Assembly (NCBI RefSeq): GCF_014203895.1
Contig: NZ_JACHJY010000014.1
Coordinates: forward strand, 106,194-170,193
Source: Streptomyces nymphaeiformis
Lineage (GTDB): Bacteria > Actinomycetota > Actinomycetes > Streptomycetales > Streptomycetaceae
DNA length: 64,000 bases
Reading direction: 5' to 3'
The notes under the pieces were generated by a model. The model saw only the letters and a list, made by a program, of their open reading frames with translations. It did not search any database and had not been told where the DNA came from. This document shows positions 15,359-24,251 of this stretch, in pieces. Both the position numbers and the translations under genes were made by a program. Each line of letters starts with the position of its first letter. Positions within the stretch are counted from its first letter, which is position 1.

Positions 15359-17044
15359 ATGGATGCGATCGTCTTCGGTGCGACCGGCTTCATCGGCCGT
15401 GCCCTCGTCGCCGAGCTGCTCACTCGGGGTCAGCGGGTGGCAGCGGCGGTACGCAACGACACGCTCACCCCCTGGCTGACCTCCCAGGGCGTCGACATCG
15501 GTGGGCTCTGCATCGTCACCGCCGACATCACACGACCGCTGGTGGGGCTGCCCGAGGTCCGCGACGTCTACAACGCCGCCGGTCGCTTCGCCTTCGGACT
15601 CGGCGAGCAGGAGGCGCGAGCGACCAACGTCACCGGGGCGCTCAACGTACTCGAATGGGCTGCCACGCTGCCCGGGCTGCGACGACTGGTACACATCAGC
15701 GGGTACCGGGTGAGCGCGACCGGCTCCCACCCCGACTACGCCAGGCTGGGAGCCTACGAGGCGTCGAAGCTCGAGGGTGATCTCGCGGTGCGCGCCCGGG
15801 CGGACACGCTGTCGGTCCCGCTGACCATCGCCAATCCCAGCACCGTGATCGGGGCTGGCCAGCACATCGGCCTGGCCGCCCTCGTCGAGGGCCTGTGGAA
15901 CGGGCGGCTCCCCGCGCTGCCCGGAGGCCCCGACACCTTCCTGCCCGTCGTCACGATCGACTACTTCGTGCGGTTTCTGGCGGAGATCCCGGCATCGCCC
16001 GCCGGTGAGCACTACTGGGTGCTCGACGACACCACCCCGCTCCTGCCCGAGCTGATCGGCACGCTCGCCGACCACATGGGCGTGCGAGCGCCTCGCCGGA
16101 CCGTTCCCGCCGGCCTGTTGCGGCGGCTGCCGCGTAGGCTGACCGGCGCCGACCCCGAAACGCTGTCGTTCCTGTCGGCCGACCGCTACCCCACAGCCTC
16201 CGCCCGCGCGTTCGCTTCGCGCACCGGCCTGGAGATGCCTCCAGCAGCCGATGCCCTGCGCGCGTGGGCCGGCGACCTGGTGGCCGCCCGCTTCGGTGCC
16301 GCATCGCCCGGGCTGAGCCCGTACGGCTTCCACGTCGTGTCCGGCAGACCGACCTGGGTGACCGGAGAGCGGCAGAGCCCCACGCACGTCCTGCTGCACG
16401 GACTACCGATGAACGCCGACGTCTGGGCCCCGCTCGCCGCGCGCCTCCCCGGCCCGATCCTGGCACCCGACCTGCCGGGCCTGGGGCGCTCGGCCGCCAC
16501 GCCCCAGCCGGTCGACGCGTGGCTGGCCGACCTGATGCGGCCGGTCCAGACGCGCCCCGCACTGGTCGCGCACTCCCTGGCCTGCGGACCCGCGCTCCGT
16601 TTCGCCGTCGATCATCCGGACCGGATCAGCAGCCTCGTCCTCGTATCGCCGGCATTCCTGCAAGCGCCCGCCCCGCGGCTGGAACGCTCGTTCCTGGCAG
16701 CGCCGTTGATGCGCCGCATGACCGCCGCCCGGCTGGCTCGGGCGCTCGGCGTCCCCGAAGGGCCGGCAGTGCACAGCGCCGCAGAGGACCTCCGTCGCCC
16801 CGGGGTCGCGCGCCGGGCGGCCAGGGCCCTGCGCACGACCGTGGCCGATCGCCGACAGGCACGGGAACTGCTGGACCGGGTCAGCGTCCCGGTCCAGCTC
16901 ATCGTGGGCTCAGCCGACCCGCTGGTCGAGGCCGTCGACTTCCCGGTGGCTGAGATCACCGGGGCCGGACACTATCCCCAGCTGACCCATCCGTCACAGG
17001 TCGCCCACCACCTCGGCGCTGTCTCCGCTGCGACCGGGGGATGA
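15359..17044 (+). CDS. Fusion of NAD(P)-dependent SDR/epimerase and alpha/beta-hydrolase
   Basis: 561 residues with two complete enzymes in one chain. Residues 1-310 are an extended SDR: GATGFIGRA at 7-15 and the catalytic YEASK pair Y133/K137. Residues 320-560 are an alpha/beta-hydrolase: oxyanion region LLHGLPM, nucleophile S406 in HSLACG, acid D520 in GSADP, histidine H538 in GAGHYP. All catalytic residues are present in both halves. ATG at 15359 has GGAG six bases upstream; the ATG at 15347 would lie on the operator and has no SD. Control by the upstream TetR is inferred from the shared operator. Fused activities suggest sequential reduction and ester/lactone hydrolysis of one xenobiotic or metabolite. 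Confidence 0.88.
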   Translation: MDAIVFGATGFIGRALVAELLTRGQRVAAAVRNDTLTPWLTSQGVDIGGLCIVTADITRPLVGLPEVRDVYNAAGRFAFGLGEQEARATNVTGALNVLEWAATLPGLRRLVHISGYRVSATGSHPDYARLGAYEASKLEGDLAVRARADTLSVPLTIANPSTVIGAGQHIGLAALVEGLWNGRLPALPGGPDTFLPVVTIDYFVRFLAEIPASPAGEHYWVLDDTTPLLPELIGTLADHMGVRAPRRTVPAGLLRRLPRRLTGADPETLSFLSADRYPTASARAFASRTGLEMPPAADALRAWAGDLVAARFGAASPGLSPYGFHVVSGRPTWVTGERQSPTHVLLHGLPMNADVWAPLAARLPGPILAPDLPGLGRSAATPQPVDAWLADLMRPVQTRPALVAHSLACGPALRFAVDHPDRISSLVLVSPAFLQAPAPRLERSFLAAPLMRRMTAARLARALGVPEGPAVHSAAEDLRRPGVARRAARALRTTVADRRQARELLDRVSVPVQLIVGSADPLVEAVDFPVAEITGAGHYPQLTHPSQVAHHLGAVSAATGG

Positions 17045-17626
17045 CTCCAGTGCGGGGCCGCGGTGTTAACCGGCCGACTCCCCCGAGTAACGGATCTCTC
17101 GCATCCATCCTGCACGGGAGAGAATTCAAGATCAGTACGTAGGAGCGCGCTTCCTCGACAGCATCCGGCAAGGCGAAGCTACGAGGCCTACGATCCACCA
17201 ACGCCGCCGCGCGGAGCAGATGCCGATCCGGGCGATCGCCCCGGAGCGACACCTGTGGGACAACCGAAACCGTCTGTCCCACAGGGGCGAAGGATTGGCT
17301 GCTCCTGGCAGCTTGTCGCCCCCAGCCCCCCACCATCGACGCAGTGACCGGTGTTGCGGCAGTGACGAGCCTGGTGGTGACGCGTGGCGCCGAATCCGAG
17401 TCCTGGTGTGGCTGCTCGGGGTCCTCATGTGCCGCCGCAGCCCGGTCGCGGGAGCGGGATTTCGTAACCCTCAACCGCCGCCGACATGGGCTTGCCCGTG
17501 TCGGCGGCGGACGGACACCCGGATCAGATGCAAGGCAGGAGGGCCGGCCGACGGCCTTCCCTTACCACCTGCTCGGCCTTCTGCTCTCAGCGCTCGCAAT
17601 CGCCAGTTCGGTCTGCTGCTCGACCA

Positions 17627-17866
17627 CGACATGTACGGCGGCAGGCCTGCCTGGGTCCTCTCGATCCGGCTGGCGATGCCGGTGCACTGCCGCTGGACGC
17701 CCGCCGATGCGGTGCCCTTCCTCAGGAAGCCCAACTCGTAGACGATCAGCACGCCGTTGACGACACCAAGGTGCTCGAAGACGTGGGCGCGCACGCCATC
17801 GCGGATGTCCACGAGCACACCGGTGAGCAGTCCAGGGACGTCTGCGCACAAGCCATCAACGACCAA
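17627..17866 (-). pseudogene. IS701-family transposase remnant
   Basis: The minus strand reads VRAHVFEHLG ... GVLIVYELGFLRKGTASAGVQRQCTGIASRIERTQAG. This matches the catalytic-core region of IS701-type transposases (usually V-DETGFLKKG-SAGVQRQYSGTAGRIEN). The catalytic DE of DETGF is changed to YE, and the frame is lost on both sides. No terminal inverted repeats were found around it. The remaining gap 17045-17626 shows no gene I can support. Confidence 0.7.
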
Positions 17867-18029
17867 GCGGTCCGCGAAGTCGTCAGGGGCGATGTCGAGG
17901 TGACGGACCGTCCGCCCGGTAGCAGCGGCGGCCAGGAGGCCACCTCTCTGAAGGGAATACTCCTACTTCTCACCCACTTCACGCGCTCTTCGGTCGCGGT
18001 GTGATGCCGAAACCCGCCGACAAGTGCTC

Positions 18030-18165
18030 TCGCTGAAGCTTGGAGCTTGAAACCTAAGCAGCCATCCGCACCCTCCATGAAGTTCGCGAACTCCTCGAAC
18101 TGGGTCCCTTGGCTGGAGACGTTCCGCAGCCGGGCGCCTGTGGAGATGAGGATCGATCAGGCGAA
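18030..18165 (-). pseudogene. Fragment of an SRPBCC/cyclase-like gene
   Basis: The minus strand reads RLRNVSSQGTQFEEFANFMEGADG. This corresponds to the start of the two intact SRPBCC proteins in this window (LRNAYDQWTQFEEFPRFMEG at 63.6 kb, LRTAYDHWTQYEDFSGF at 31.3 kb). The fragment keeps this signature but runs on into unrelated sequence. It sits between the IS701 remnant and the P450 gene. Confidence 0.55.
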
Positions 18166-18171
18166 AGTCCG

Positions 18172-19422
18172 TCATGCGAGGCTGAGGACGAAGCCACTGC
18201 GCGGCAGCGTCGGTACCCGGGACAGCGGAATGGTCAGGTCCTGGGGTGGGACGCTGTACTCGAGCTCGGCCAGCTCGGTCACGAGTGTCGAGAGCACGGC
18301 GACCGTGATGTCCTCGCCAGGGCAGCGATGCCCGCGGGCCGGGTCCCCGCCTCCTTGGGGGACGAGTCCGTCAGGGAGGCGGGGCGCGCGACTGAAGCGG
18401 TGCGGCTCGAAGCGGTACGGATGGGCCCACAGATCCGGGTCGTGGTTCTGACCGTAGAGGTCGAGCAGGAGCATCGTGCCCTTTTCGATCCGCTCGCCTC
18501 GCCACGTCAGGTCCCGGGCGGCGAGGCCACCGACGAAGGGCGCGAACGGATAGAAGCGCCGCACTTCGTGGGCGCAGGCCAAGGCGTGCTTGCCGGTGGG
18601 GTCCGCGCGCAACAGCTTTCGGTGGTGCGGCCAGCGGTGCAGGGCGTGCGCTGCGAAGGTCACGAACCAGGCGATCGCGATCGTGGGGCGGACGATGTTC
18701 AGCAGTTCCACCGCGGCAGTGTGCGTATCGAGGAGTTCGCCGTCCAGGTTCCGGTGCTGAGCCACGGCCTCCAGCGCCGTCGGACTGTCGTCGTCCGTCG
18801 GACTCTCGCGCACGGCGCCGACGAGCCCGCCCATCGCGTTCTCCTGCCTCGTCCGGGCCCTGCGGGCTCGCAGGTGGCGCAGCCCGGGAGCGGCGAAGCC
18901 GTCGACCATGGCCACGCAGTCATGGGCCAGACCTGCGGCCTCCGCGTCGGGCGGGGGGATGCCCGCCCAATCACGGACGGCGAGGGCCAGAACCTCGGCC
19001 GCCGTGTCGAACAGCACGACGGGCTCTCCCGCCCGAGACGCCTCTTCCATCGCGTCGCGCCAGCGACGCCTGACGAGGGTGCACAAGTGCGCGACGCTCT
19101 CGTCGTCCTTGAGCAGGGTCATGAACAGCGCCTTTCGGGCGCGGTGCGCATCCCCGTCCAGCGTGTGTACGGCCCCCCGCCCGAAGAGGGTGTCGAGAAC
19201 CGGCCCGGGCAGCGCCTGCTTCCGTACGACGTGCTCCTCGTCGTAGAAGAACAGCACCGCCTCAGGACCTCGTACGGCGACCGCGGGCCTGCCCAGCAGG
19301 CGGGTCCGGTACACCGCGCCGTCGGCCGACCGCATCCGGTCGGGAAGCCACGCGTATCCGCGCGTCAGCGCGCCCAGGGTGCTGTCGTGCAGGGGTGCCG
19401 CGAAAGGCTTGGAAGGAATCAT
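18172..19422 (-). CDS. CYP152-type cytochrome P450 (H2O2-dependent fatty-acid hydroxylase/decarboxylase)
   Basis: 416 residues. The haem-binding loop GGGDPARGHRCPGE places the proximal ligand at C367. The I-helix has R245-P246 (NIVRPTIAIAWF) in place of the usual acid-alcohol pair. In the CYP152 peroxygenases (BS-beta, SP-alpha, OleT) this Arg binds the fatty-acid carboxylate and lets H2O2 drive the reaction, so no redox partner is needed. The expected product is alpha- or beta-hydroxy fatty acid or a terminal alkene. ATG at 19422 has no clear SD; TTCGGGTAG lies about 10 bp upstream of it. No ferredoxin or reductase gene is adjacent, consistent with peroxygenase chemistry. Confidence 0.9.
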   Translation of the reverse strand: MIPSKPFAAPLHDSTLGALTRGYAWLPDRMRSADGAVYRTRLLGRPAVAVRGPEAVLFFYDEEHVVRKQALPGPVLDTLFGRGAVHTLDGDAHRARKALFMTLLKDDESVAHLCTLVRRRWRDAMEEASRAGEPVVLFDTAAEVLALAVRDWAGIPPPDAEAAGLAHDCVAMVDGFAAPGLRHLRARRARTRQENAMGGLVGAVRESPTDDDSPTALEAVAQHRNLDGELLDTHTAAVELLNIVRPTIAIAWFVTFAAHALHRWPHHRKLLRADPTGKHALACAHEVRRFYPFAPFVGGLAARDLTWRGERIEKGTMLLLDLYGQNHDPDLWAHPYRFEPHRFSRAPRLPDGLVPQGGGDPARGHRCPGEDITVAVLSTLVTELAELEYSVPPQDLTIPLSRVPTLPRSGFVLSLA

Positions 19423-19921
19423 GCAGTGCGGCTACCCGAAGATGCGCGGCGTAACGATGGGACTGCGGGGCAACCCAGTCGCGGGTGTCCGTGCGACGGC
19501 CCGCTTTCGCCGCGTCGGCAGAAGGCGCAGACTGAGCGCCCGGCGTGACGTCTTCGCAAGTTTCTCCCGCGACTGCGCAGCGCACGCGGTCGCCGTGTTC
19601 GTCCACGCCTGACGAGCTCCGTGTCGCGTCCGTGCCCACAGGGCACGGCTACGTGCGGCACGTCGCTTCTCTCGGGGTTGCTCGAAGTTCGAGCCCGGGG
19701 AGCACGATGAGCGTGCAGTCCAGGGGCGTGTGTATGTGGTTGTTGGGTGAGCGACAGGCGTCGCGGACCGAGGCGGTGGCCGCCTGATGTTGTTCTACGA
19801 GAGCCTGCTGGCGCCTGCCTCGCGTCGGGTCGCTTGGGCTGGCAGTGGGTTGGCGAGCTTGGTAAATGGTGACGGTCGAGCGGCTTGGGCATGCGGTCCG
19901 GAGTCGCGGTTGCCGACCAGA
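19423..19921. other. 499-bp stretch without a recognisable gene
   Basis: Between the P450 start and the dienelactone-hydrolase-like stop I see no frame with convincing protein similarity and no obvious hairpin or repeat. Codon bias is weaker than in the flanking genes, which suggests degraded sequence. Confidence 0.5.
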
Positions 19922-20647
19922 TCACTCCGTCATGGGCAGGCACTCGGCGAGCAGGTTGACGACGTCGCCCCAAGCTCGCTGCGCGTGCCGTGGGTGGTAG
20001 CCGACGCCGGGGACCACGGTGTGGTCGACCGGTGGGTGGTGGAAGGCGTGCAAGGCGCCACCGTAGACCACGAGGCGCCAGTCGACGCCCGCGGCCTGCA
20101 TCTCGGCGGTGAATGCTTCCCGTTGCGCGGGCGGCATGATCGGGTCTTCCGACCCGACCCCGGCCCACACCGGGCAGCGGATGCGCGCCGCCTCGCCCGG
20201 TCGGCCCGTGGTCAGTGCGTTGACCGTCCCGATCGCGCACAGGTCGACGCCGTCGCGCCCGAGTTCCAGCGCGATTGCGCCCCCGGTGCCGTAGCCGACG
20301 GCGGCGATCCGGTCGGGGTCGGTCCGCGGTTCGGCGCGGAGCACGTCGAGCGCCGCGTGGCCGATGCCTCGCATCCGGTCGGGGTCGGCGAGCAGCGGCA
20401 TGCAACGGGCAAGCATCTCCTCGGGGTCGCCCAAATAGCGCCCGCCGTGGAGGTCGAAGGCCAGCGCCACGTATCCCAGCTCGGCGAGCGCATCGGCTCG
20501 GCGGCGCTCGACGTCGCTGAGTCCCATGCCCTCGGGACCGACCAGGACCGCAGGTCGGCGGTCGGCACCGGCCGGGAGCGCGAGGTGCCCGATCATCGTC
20601 AGGCCGTCGGCCGCGTATGCGACCGTGCGCGTGGTAACTGTCGTCAT
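19922..20647 (-). CDS. Dienelactone hydrolase-like alpha/beta-hydrolase lacking the usual nucleophile
   Basis: 241 residues with the alpha/beta-hydrolase fold (VLVGPEGMGLSDVERRRAD, AFDLHGGRY, AGVGSEDPIMPP, GALHAFHHPP). The Asp and His positions are in place. The nucleophile elbow reads VGYGTGGA where dienelactone hydrolases have G-x-C-F-G-G or G-x-S-x-G, so glycine sits at the nucleophile. It may be catalytically altered or inactive, or use another residue. ATG at 20647 has no clear SD and may be leaderless. It is monocistronic. Confidence 0.82.
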   Translation of the reverse strand: MTTVTTRTVAYAADGLTMIGHLALPAGADRRPAVLVGPEGMGLSDVERRRADALAELGYVALAFDLHGGRYLGDPEEMLARCMPLLADPDRMRGIGHAALDVLRAEPRTDPDRIAAVGYGTGGAIALELGRDGVDLCAIGTVNALTTGRPGEAARIRCPVWAGVGSEDPIMPPAQREAFTAEMQAAGVDWRLVVYGGALHAFHHPPVDHTVVPGVGYHPRHAQRAWGDVVNLLAECLPMTE

Positions 20648-20739
20648 GAGCCTGGACTGTAGTGATCGCCGAGCCCGGTGGGGTCGGTGTTCTGCCGCTG
20701 GCAGAAGACACGTCTCCGGCGTTTTCCGGAACTACCCCG

Positions 20740-20937
20740 TCAGCTGTTCAGCTGAGCCATCAAGTCCCGGTTCGCGGCGCGTGCGGCGGCGAGGTCCTCG
20801 TCGCGCTCTGCGAGTTCGGAGCGGAGGTCGAGGATCCGCTGCTCCGGCTCGCCGATCCGGCGGGTGAGTGTTTCGACGTCGGCGGGGGCACCGGGCCCGG
20901 AGGCTTCCCATACGGTCTGTCCGAGCGCTTCGGACAG
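20740..20937 (-). pseudogene. Coiled-coil C-terminal fragment (Tn554/DUF6262-type)
   Basis: The minus strand reads RLSEALGQTVWEASGPG ... EPEQRILDLRSELAERDEDLAAARAANRDLMAQLNS and a stop. The heptad pattern and the ending ARAANRDLMAQLN resemble the small coiled-coil accessory proteins of Tn554-like elements. A stop lies directly upstream in frame and there is no start codon, so only the tail is left. Confidence 0.5.
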
Positions 20938-20940
20938 GCG

Positions 20941-21420
20941 TCACAGGGCGGCGAGGACCTGCGGCGAGAGGTTCTTGATCATGGTGTTGGTCCAGCGCAT
21001 CTGCCGCAGTGTCCGAGGGTGGCAGAAGGAGGCGAGGGACAGGAGTGCGGTGTCCTTGGACGCCTGCGCGACCTGGGCGAGCATCTCCCAGTGCAGTGAG
21101 TTGCGGGTCGCGGCCAGGTGCACCTCGCGCAGGTCACGCAGCAGCAGGAGGCCGGGGTCGGGCAGGGTGGCGAGGGTGGCCGGATGGCTGGTGCCGAACG
21201 CGGCGAAGTGCGCGTCCTGCGGCGTGTCGAGGTCCAGGTCATGGCGGGCCGCCGCCTCGCGGAGACGCTCGACGTGCTCCTCGGACCACGTGGCGAGGTC
21301 GGCGGCCACGTGGTGGATCTCGTGCTCGGCACGATAGCGCTCCGCAAGGTCCGCGAGTTCGCCGGTCAGGTGCCTCTCGCCCTGGTCCAGGGTGCGCAGT
21401 GCCAGTTCGACGCCGTTCAC
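20941..21420 (-). CDS. Small all-helical protein coupled to the molybdopterin oxidoreductase
   Basis: 159 residues, predicted almost entirely alpha-helical and soluble. His/Glu-rich helices (ERYRAEHEIHHVAADLATWSEEHVERL, then HLAATRNSLHWEMLAQVAQASKD) would fit a ferritin-like or chaperone-like bundle. I do not recognise a named family. GTG at 21420 overlaps the oxidoreductase stop (GTGA) and has a perfect AGGAGG six bases upstream, so translation is coupled. It is probably a maturation factor or partner of the 827-residue enzyme. Confidence 0.82.
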   Translation of the reverse strand: MNGVELALRTLDQGERHLTGELADLAERYRAEHEIHHVAADLATWSEEHVERLREAAARHDLDLDTPQDAHFAAFGTSHPATLATLPDPGLLLLRDLREVHLAATRNSLHWEMLAQVAQASKDTALLSLASFCHPRTLRQMRWTNTMIKNLSPQVLAAL

Positions 21421-23900
21421 CGGTGCTCCTCCTGCCGGTCCCATGCGGGGTCGGGGACCTGGGTCACCCGCGCCGTCGGTCCGCCCGTGGTGGCCGGCAG
21501 GCGCCGGCCGGTCGGGGCGGAGGCCGTGGTGGTGGGGGCGGGTGAGGGTTGTCCGTGGCCGCGGGCGACGCGTGTGACCGCCGCGGCGGCGGTCTTGAAC
21601 AGCGGCTGTTTGGAGGCGGGGTCCCAGTCGGTGATGGTCGTTTCGTTCGCCGCCCGGCCCGGAGTGGAGGCGTCGGGACCGGTGCCTGACGGCGTGTCCC
21701 AGTATCCGTAGTGGAAGGGTACGAAGATCACGCCTGGCCTCAGTCCGGTGATGCGCAGCTGTCCTCGCAGGGCGCCGCGTGGGGTGGTGACCTCCACGAC
21801 GTCACCCTCCGCGAGATCGAGGCGGGTCGCGTCGTCGGCCGACATCTCCACCCACACCTCGGGTGCCGCCGCGTTCAGTTGGGGAGAGCGGCCCGTCTTG
21901 GTGCGGGTGTGGAAGTGGTAGAGGGTGCGGCCGGTGGTGAGCTGGAAGGGATAGGTCTCGCGGGGAGTCTCGTGCGCGGGCGTGTAGGCGGCGGGCTTGA
22001 GCATGGCCTTGCCCTCGGGGTTATGGGCCCGGTAGTCGTCTTCGCCGTCGGCCGCCCCGGTGACGAGGTCCTTGCCGTAGGCCTCGCACATGTCCGGATG
22101 GGCCCAGCTGATGCCCTCGGTGTAGAGGCGCGGCGTTCCCCGGGGCGCCTGTCGGCCGACCGGCCATTGGATGCCGGTGCCCTCGCGCAGCATCTCGTAG
22201 GTCAGGCCGGTGTAGTCGCAGGGACGGCCCGCGCTGCATCGCTTCCACGCCTCGAAGGCCGACACCGGATCCCGCCACGTGATGAGCGGCTCTCCGTCCT
22301 GATCGCGGAAGTCCATGCGGCGGGCGTAGTCGAGGAAGATGTCGAGGTCCGGCCTCGCCTCTCCCGGCGGTTCCACGGCTTTGTCCGAGAGGTGGACGGT
22401 GCGGTCGGCGTTGGTGAAGGTGCCGGTCTTCTCTCCCCAGGTCGCAGCGGGCAGTACGACGTCGGCGTACTGGGCGGTCTCGGTGAGGAACAGGTCCTGG
22501 ACGACGAGGAACAGCCGCTCCTGGGCGAGGATCGTCCGGATGCGGGACAGTTCCGGCAGGGACACGGCGGGATTGGTCCCGCTGACCCACAGCATGCGGA
22601 TCGAACCCTGCTCGGCGTACCGGAACATCTGCAGGGCGTGTGTGGGCGGTGCGTAGTGCGGAATCACCGCGGGTTCGACGTTCCAGATCTGGGCCAGGTC
22701 CTCGACGTGTGCGTCGTTCTGCCAGTTCCGGAAGCCCGGGAGGTCTCCGTCTGCGCCGCATTCGCGGGTGTTCTGGGCGGTGGGCTGCCCGTTCATCTGC
22801 AGCACCCCCGCTCCGGGCCGCCCCAGCATTCCCCTGAGCAGATGCAGATTGTTGACCTGAACGGCCGCCGCGGTGGCCTGGTGGGACTGGTACACGCCCT
22901 GAAGCACGGTGGACAGCAGTCGCTCGGCACCTCCGAGCAGCTCGGCTGCCTCGACGATCCGGGAGGCCGGGACATCGCAGATCCGGGCGGCCCATTCCGG
23001 CGTGCAGTCCTGGACCTGGGCGGCGAGCTCCTCGTAGCCGACCGTGTGCCTCCGGACGTAATCGTGGTCGACCCGCCCGGTGCGGATGATCACGTGCAGG
23101 AGGGCGTTGAGCAGTGCCACGTTCGTGCCGATCCGGGGCGCGAGGTGCACGGTCGCCTTCCGGGCGACCGGGGTGGGCCGGGGATCGACGCACAGCAGAC
23201 GGGGCGGGTCGCTGCCTTCGAGGCGGTCCAGGACGCGCATCCACTGCACGGGCTGGGTCTCGGCGATGTTGTGGCCGAAGAGGGCGATGACGTCGGCGTG
23301 GTCGATGTCGTCGTAGCAGCCGGGCTGTCCGTCGGAGCCGAACGTCTCCTTGAGCGCCTCTGCGGCGGTGGCCGTGCACAGACGGGTGTTGCCGTCGAGA
23401 TGGTTCGTCCCGATGCCTGCCCGGGCGAGGACGGCGAGCGTGTAGTACTCCTCCAGGAACAGCTGCCCGCTGGTGTAGAAGCCGATGGCCCCCGGGCCGC
23501 GTTCGTCGAGGAGTGAGCGGGAGCAGGAGACGACACGGCTCATCGCGGTCTCCCAGTCGGACTCCACGAGACGGCCGTCCTCGCGGACGAGGGGGCGCGT
23601 GAGCCGGTCGGGTGACGCGTTCGCCTGCCAGCCGAAGAGGTCCTTCGGCCCGAGTCGGCCGCGGTTGACCCGGTCGGTGGCACGCCCCCGGACACCGACC
23701 ATCCGTCCGTCCACCACCGCGATGTCCATGGCGTCCCCGTCGGAGTGGAGGATGGAAGCCGCCTGCACCCACTTCTGCACCTGTTCGGGGCGGAGCCCTT
23801 CGGTGAGGTACGTGTCCACCCGAGCCGGCCACGGCTGGTGGCGTCCGTGGGGGACCCTGCCGCCCCAGGGATCGCGGATCCGGTCCACCGACCTTTCCAT
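21417..23900 (-). CDS. Molybdopterin-dependent oxidoreductase without N-terminal Fe-S cysteines
   Basis: 827-residue member of the DMSO-reductase/formate dehydrogenase superfamily. The bis-MGD domains are clear (LVREDGRLVESDWETAMSRV, GQLFLEEYY, HADVIALFGHNIAETQP, YADVVLPAATWGEKTGTFTN). The C-terminal cofactor-capping domain has PFQLTTGRTLYHFHTRT and RGALRGQLRITGLRPGVIFVPFHYG. Cys175 in NTRLCTATAAEALKETFG is at the molybdenum-ligand position. The N-terminus (WVQAASILHSDGDAMDI) lacks the CxxC-x-xC cluster that binds [4Fe-4S] in Fdh/Nap enzymes, so electron transfer must differ. ATG at 23900 follows GAGGTCGGC. It heads a two-gene unit with the helical protein. The substrate is unknown. Confidence 0.88.
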   Translation of the reverse strand: MERSVDRIRDPWGGRVPHGRHQPWPARVDTYLTEGLRPEQVQKWVQAASILHSDGDAMDIAVVDGRMVGVRGRATDRVNRGRLGPKDLFGWQANASPDRLTRPLVREDGRLVESDWETAMSRVVSCSRSLLDERGPGAIGFYTSGQLFLEEYYTLAVLARAGIGTNHLDGNTRLCTATAAEALKETFGSDGQPGCYDDIDHADVIALFGHNIAETQPVQWMRVLDRLEGSDPPRLLCVDPRPTPVARKATVHLAPRIGTNVALLNALLHVIIRTGRVDHDYVRRHTVGYEELAAQVQDCTPEWAARICDVPASRIVEAAELLGGAERLLSTVLQGVYQSHQATAAAVQVNNLHLLRGMLGRPGAGVLQMNGQPTAQNTRECGADGDLPGFRNWQNDAHVEDLAQIWNVEPAVIPHYAPPTHALQMFRYAEQGSIRMLWVSGTNPAVSLPELSRIRTILAQERLFLVVQDLFLTETAQYADVVLPAATWGEKTGTFTNADRTVHLSDKAVEPPGEARPDLDIFLDYARRMDFRDQDGEPLITWRDPVSAFEAWKRCSAGRPCDYTGLTYEMLREGTGIQWPVGRQAPRGTPRLYTEGISWAHPDMCEAYGKDLVTGAADGEDDYRAHNPEGKAMLKPAAYTPAHETPRETYPFQLTTGRTLYHFHTRTKTGRSPQLNAAAPEVWVEMSADDATRLDLAEGDVVEVTTPRGALRGQLRITGLRPGVIFVPFHYGYWDTPSGTGPDASTPGRAANETTITDWDPASKQPLFKTAAAAVTRVARGHGQPSPAPTTTASAPTGRRLPATTGGPTARVTQVPDPAWDRQEEHR

Positions 23901-24251
23901 GCCGACCTCCTCGACACGGTCCGCGGACCGGTCTCCGGTTGCCCGTGTCTCGCGGATGTCGATGTCATCCGAGTCGGTACGAAGGCGTCATCGGGACGGT
24001 GGCCATCGGCGGTCGCCACAGGATGTCTTCCGGACGCGGAACTCTTCTGCAGCCGACCAGCACCGCACGTTCGGCTCGCTCGTCGGCGCTCCTGTGCTCG
24101 CGGGTGCCCGCGTGCCGCCGTGGCAAACCTGGTCCGTGTCGAAGCGGACTCGGTCCACCGATGCGGCCCCAAGCCGGTCTGGCTGGACACACGGGCCCAT
24201 CAGCGCACCGCCCACGTCCTGTGCATCCGACCTCGAACGGGGGGCGCCCGG

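Noticed and set aside
17045..17626. Further parts of the IS701 element
   Set aside because: Inspected on both strands; no transposase motif or terminal inverted repeat could be supported.
19432..19437. GGGTAG upstream of the P450 as SigB-like promoter
   Set aside because: No GNNT at 14-16 nt distance, and the box would lie only about 10 bp from the start codon.
21417..23900. Canonical formate dehydrogenase or periplasmic nitrate reductase
   Set aside because: No Fe-S cysteine motif, no Tat signal peptide and no Fdh/Nap partner subunits nearby; only the superfamily can be claimed.
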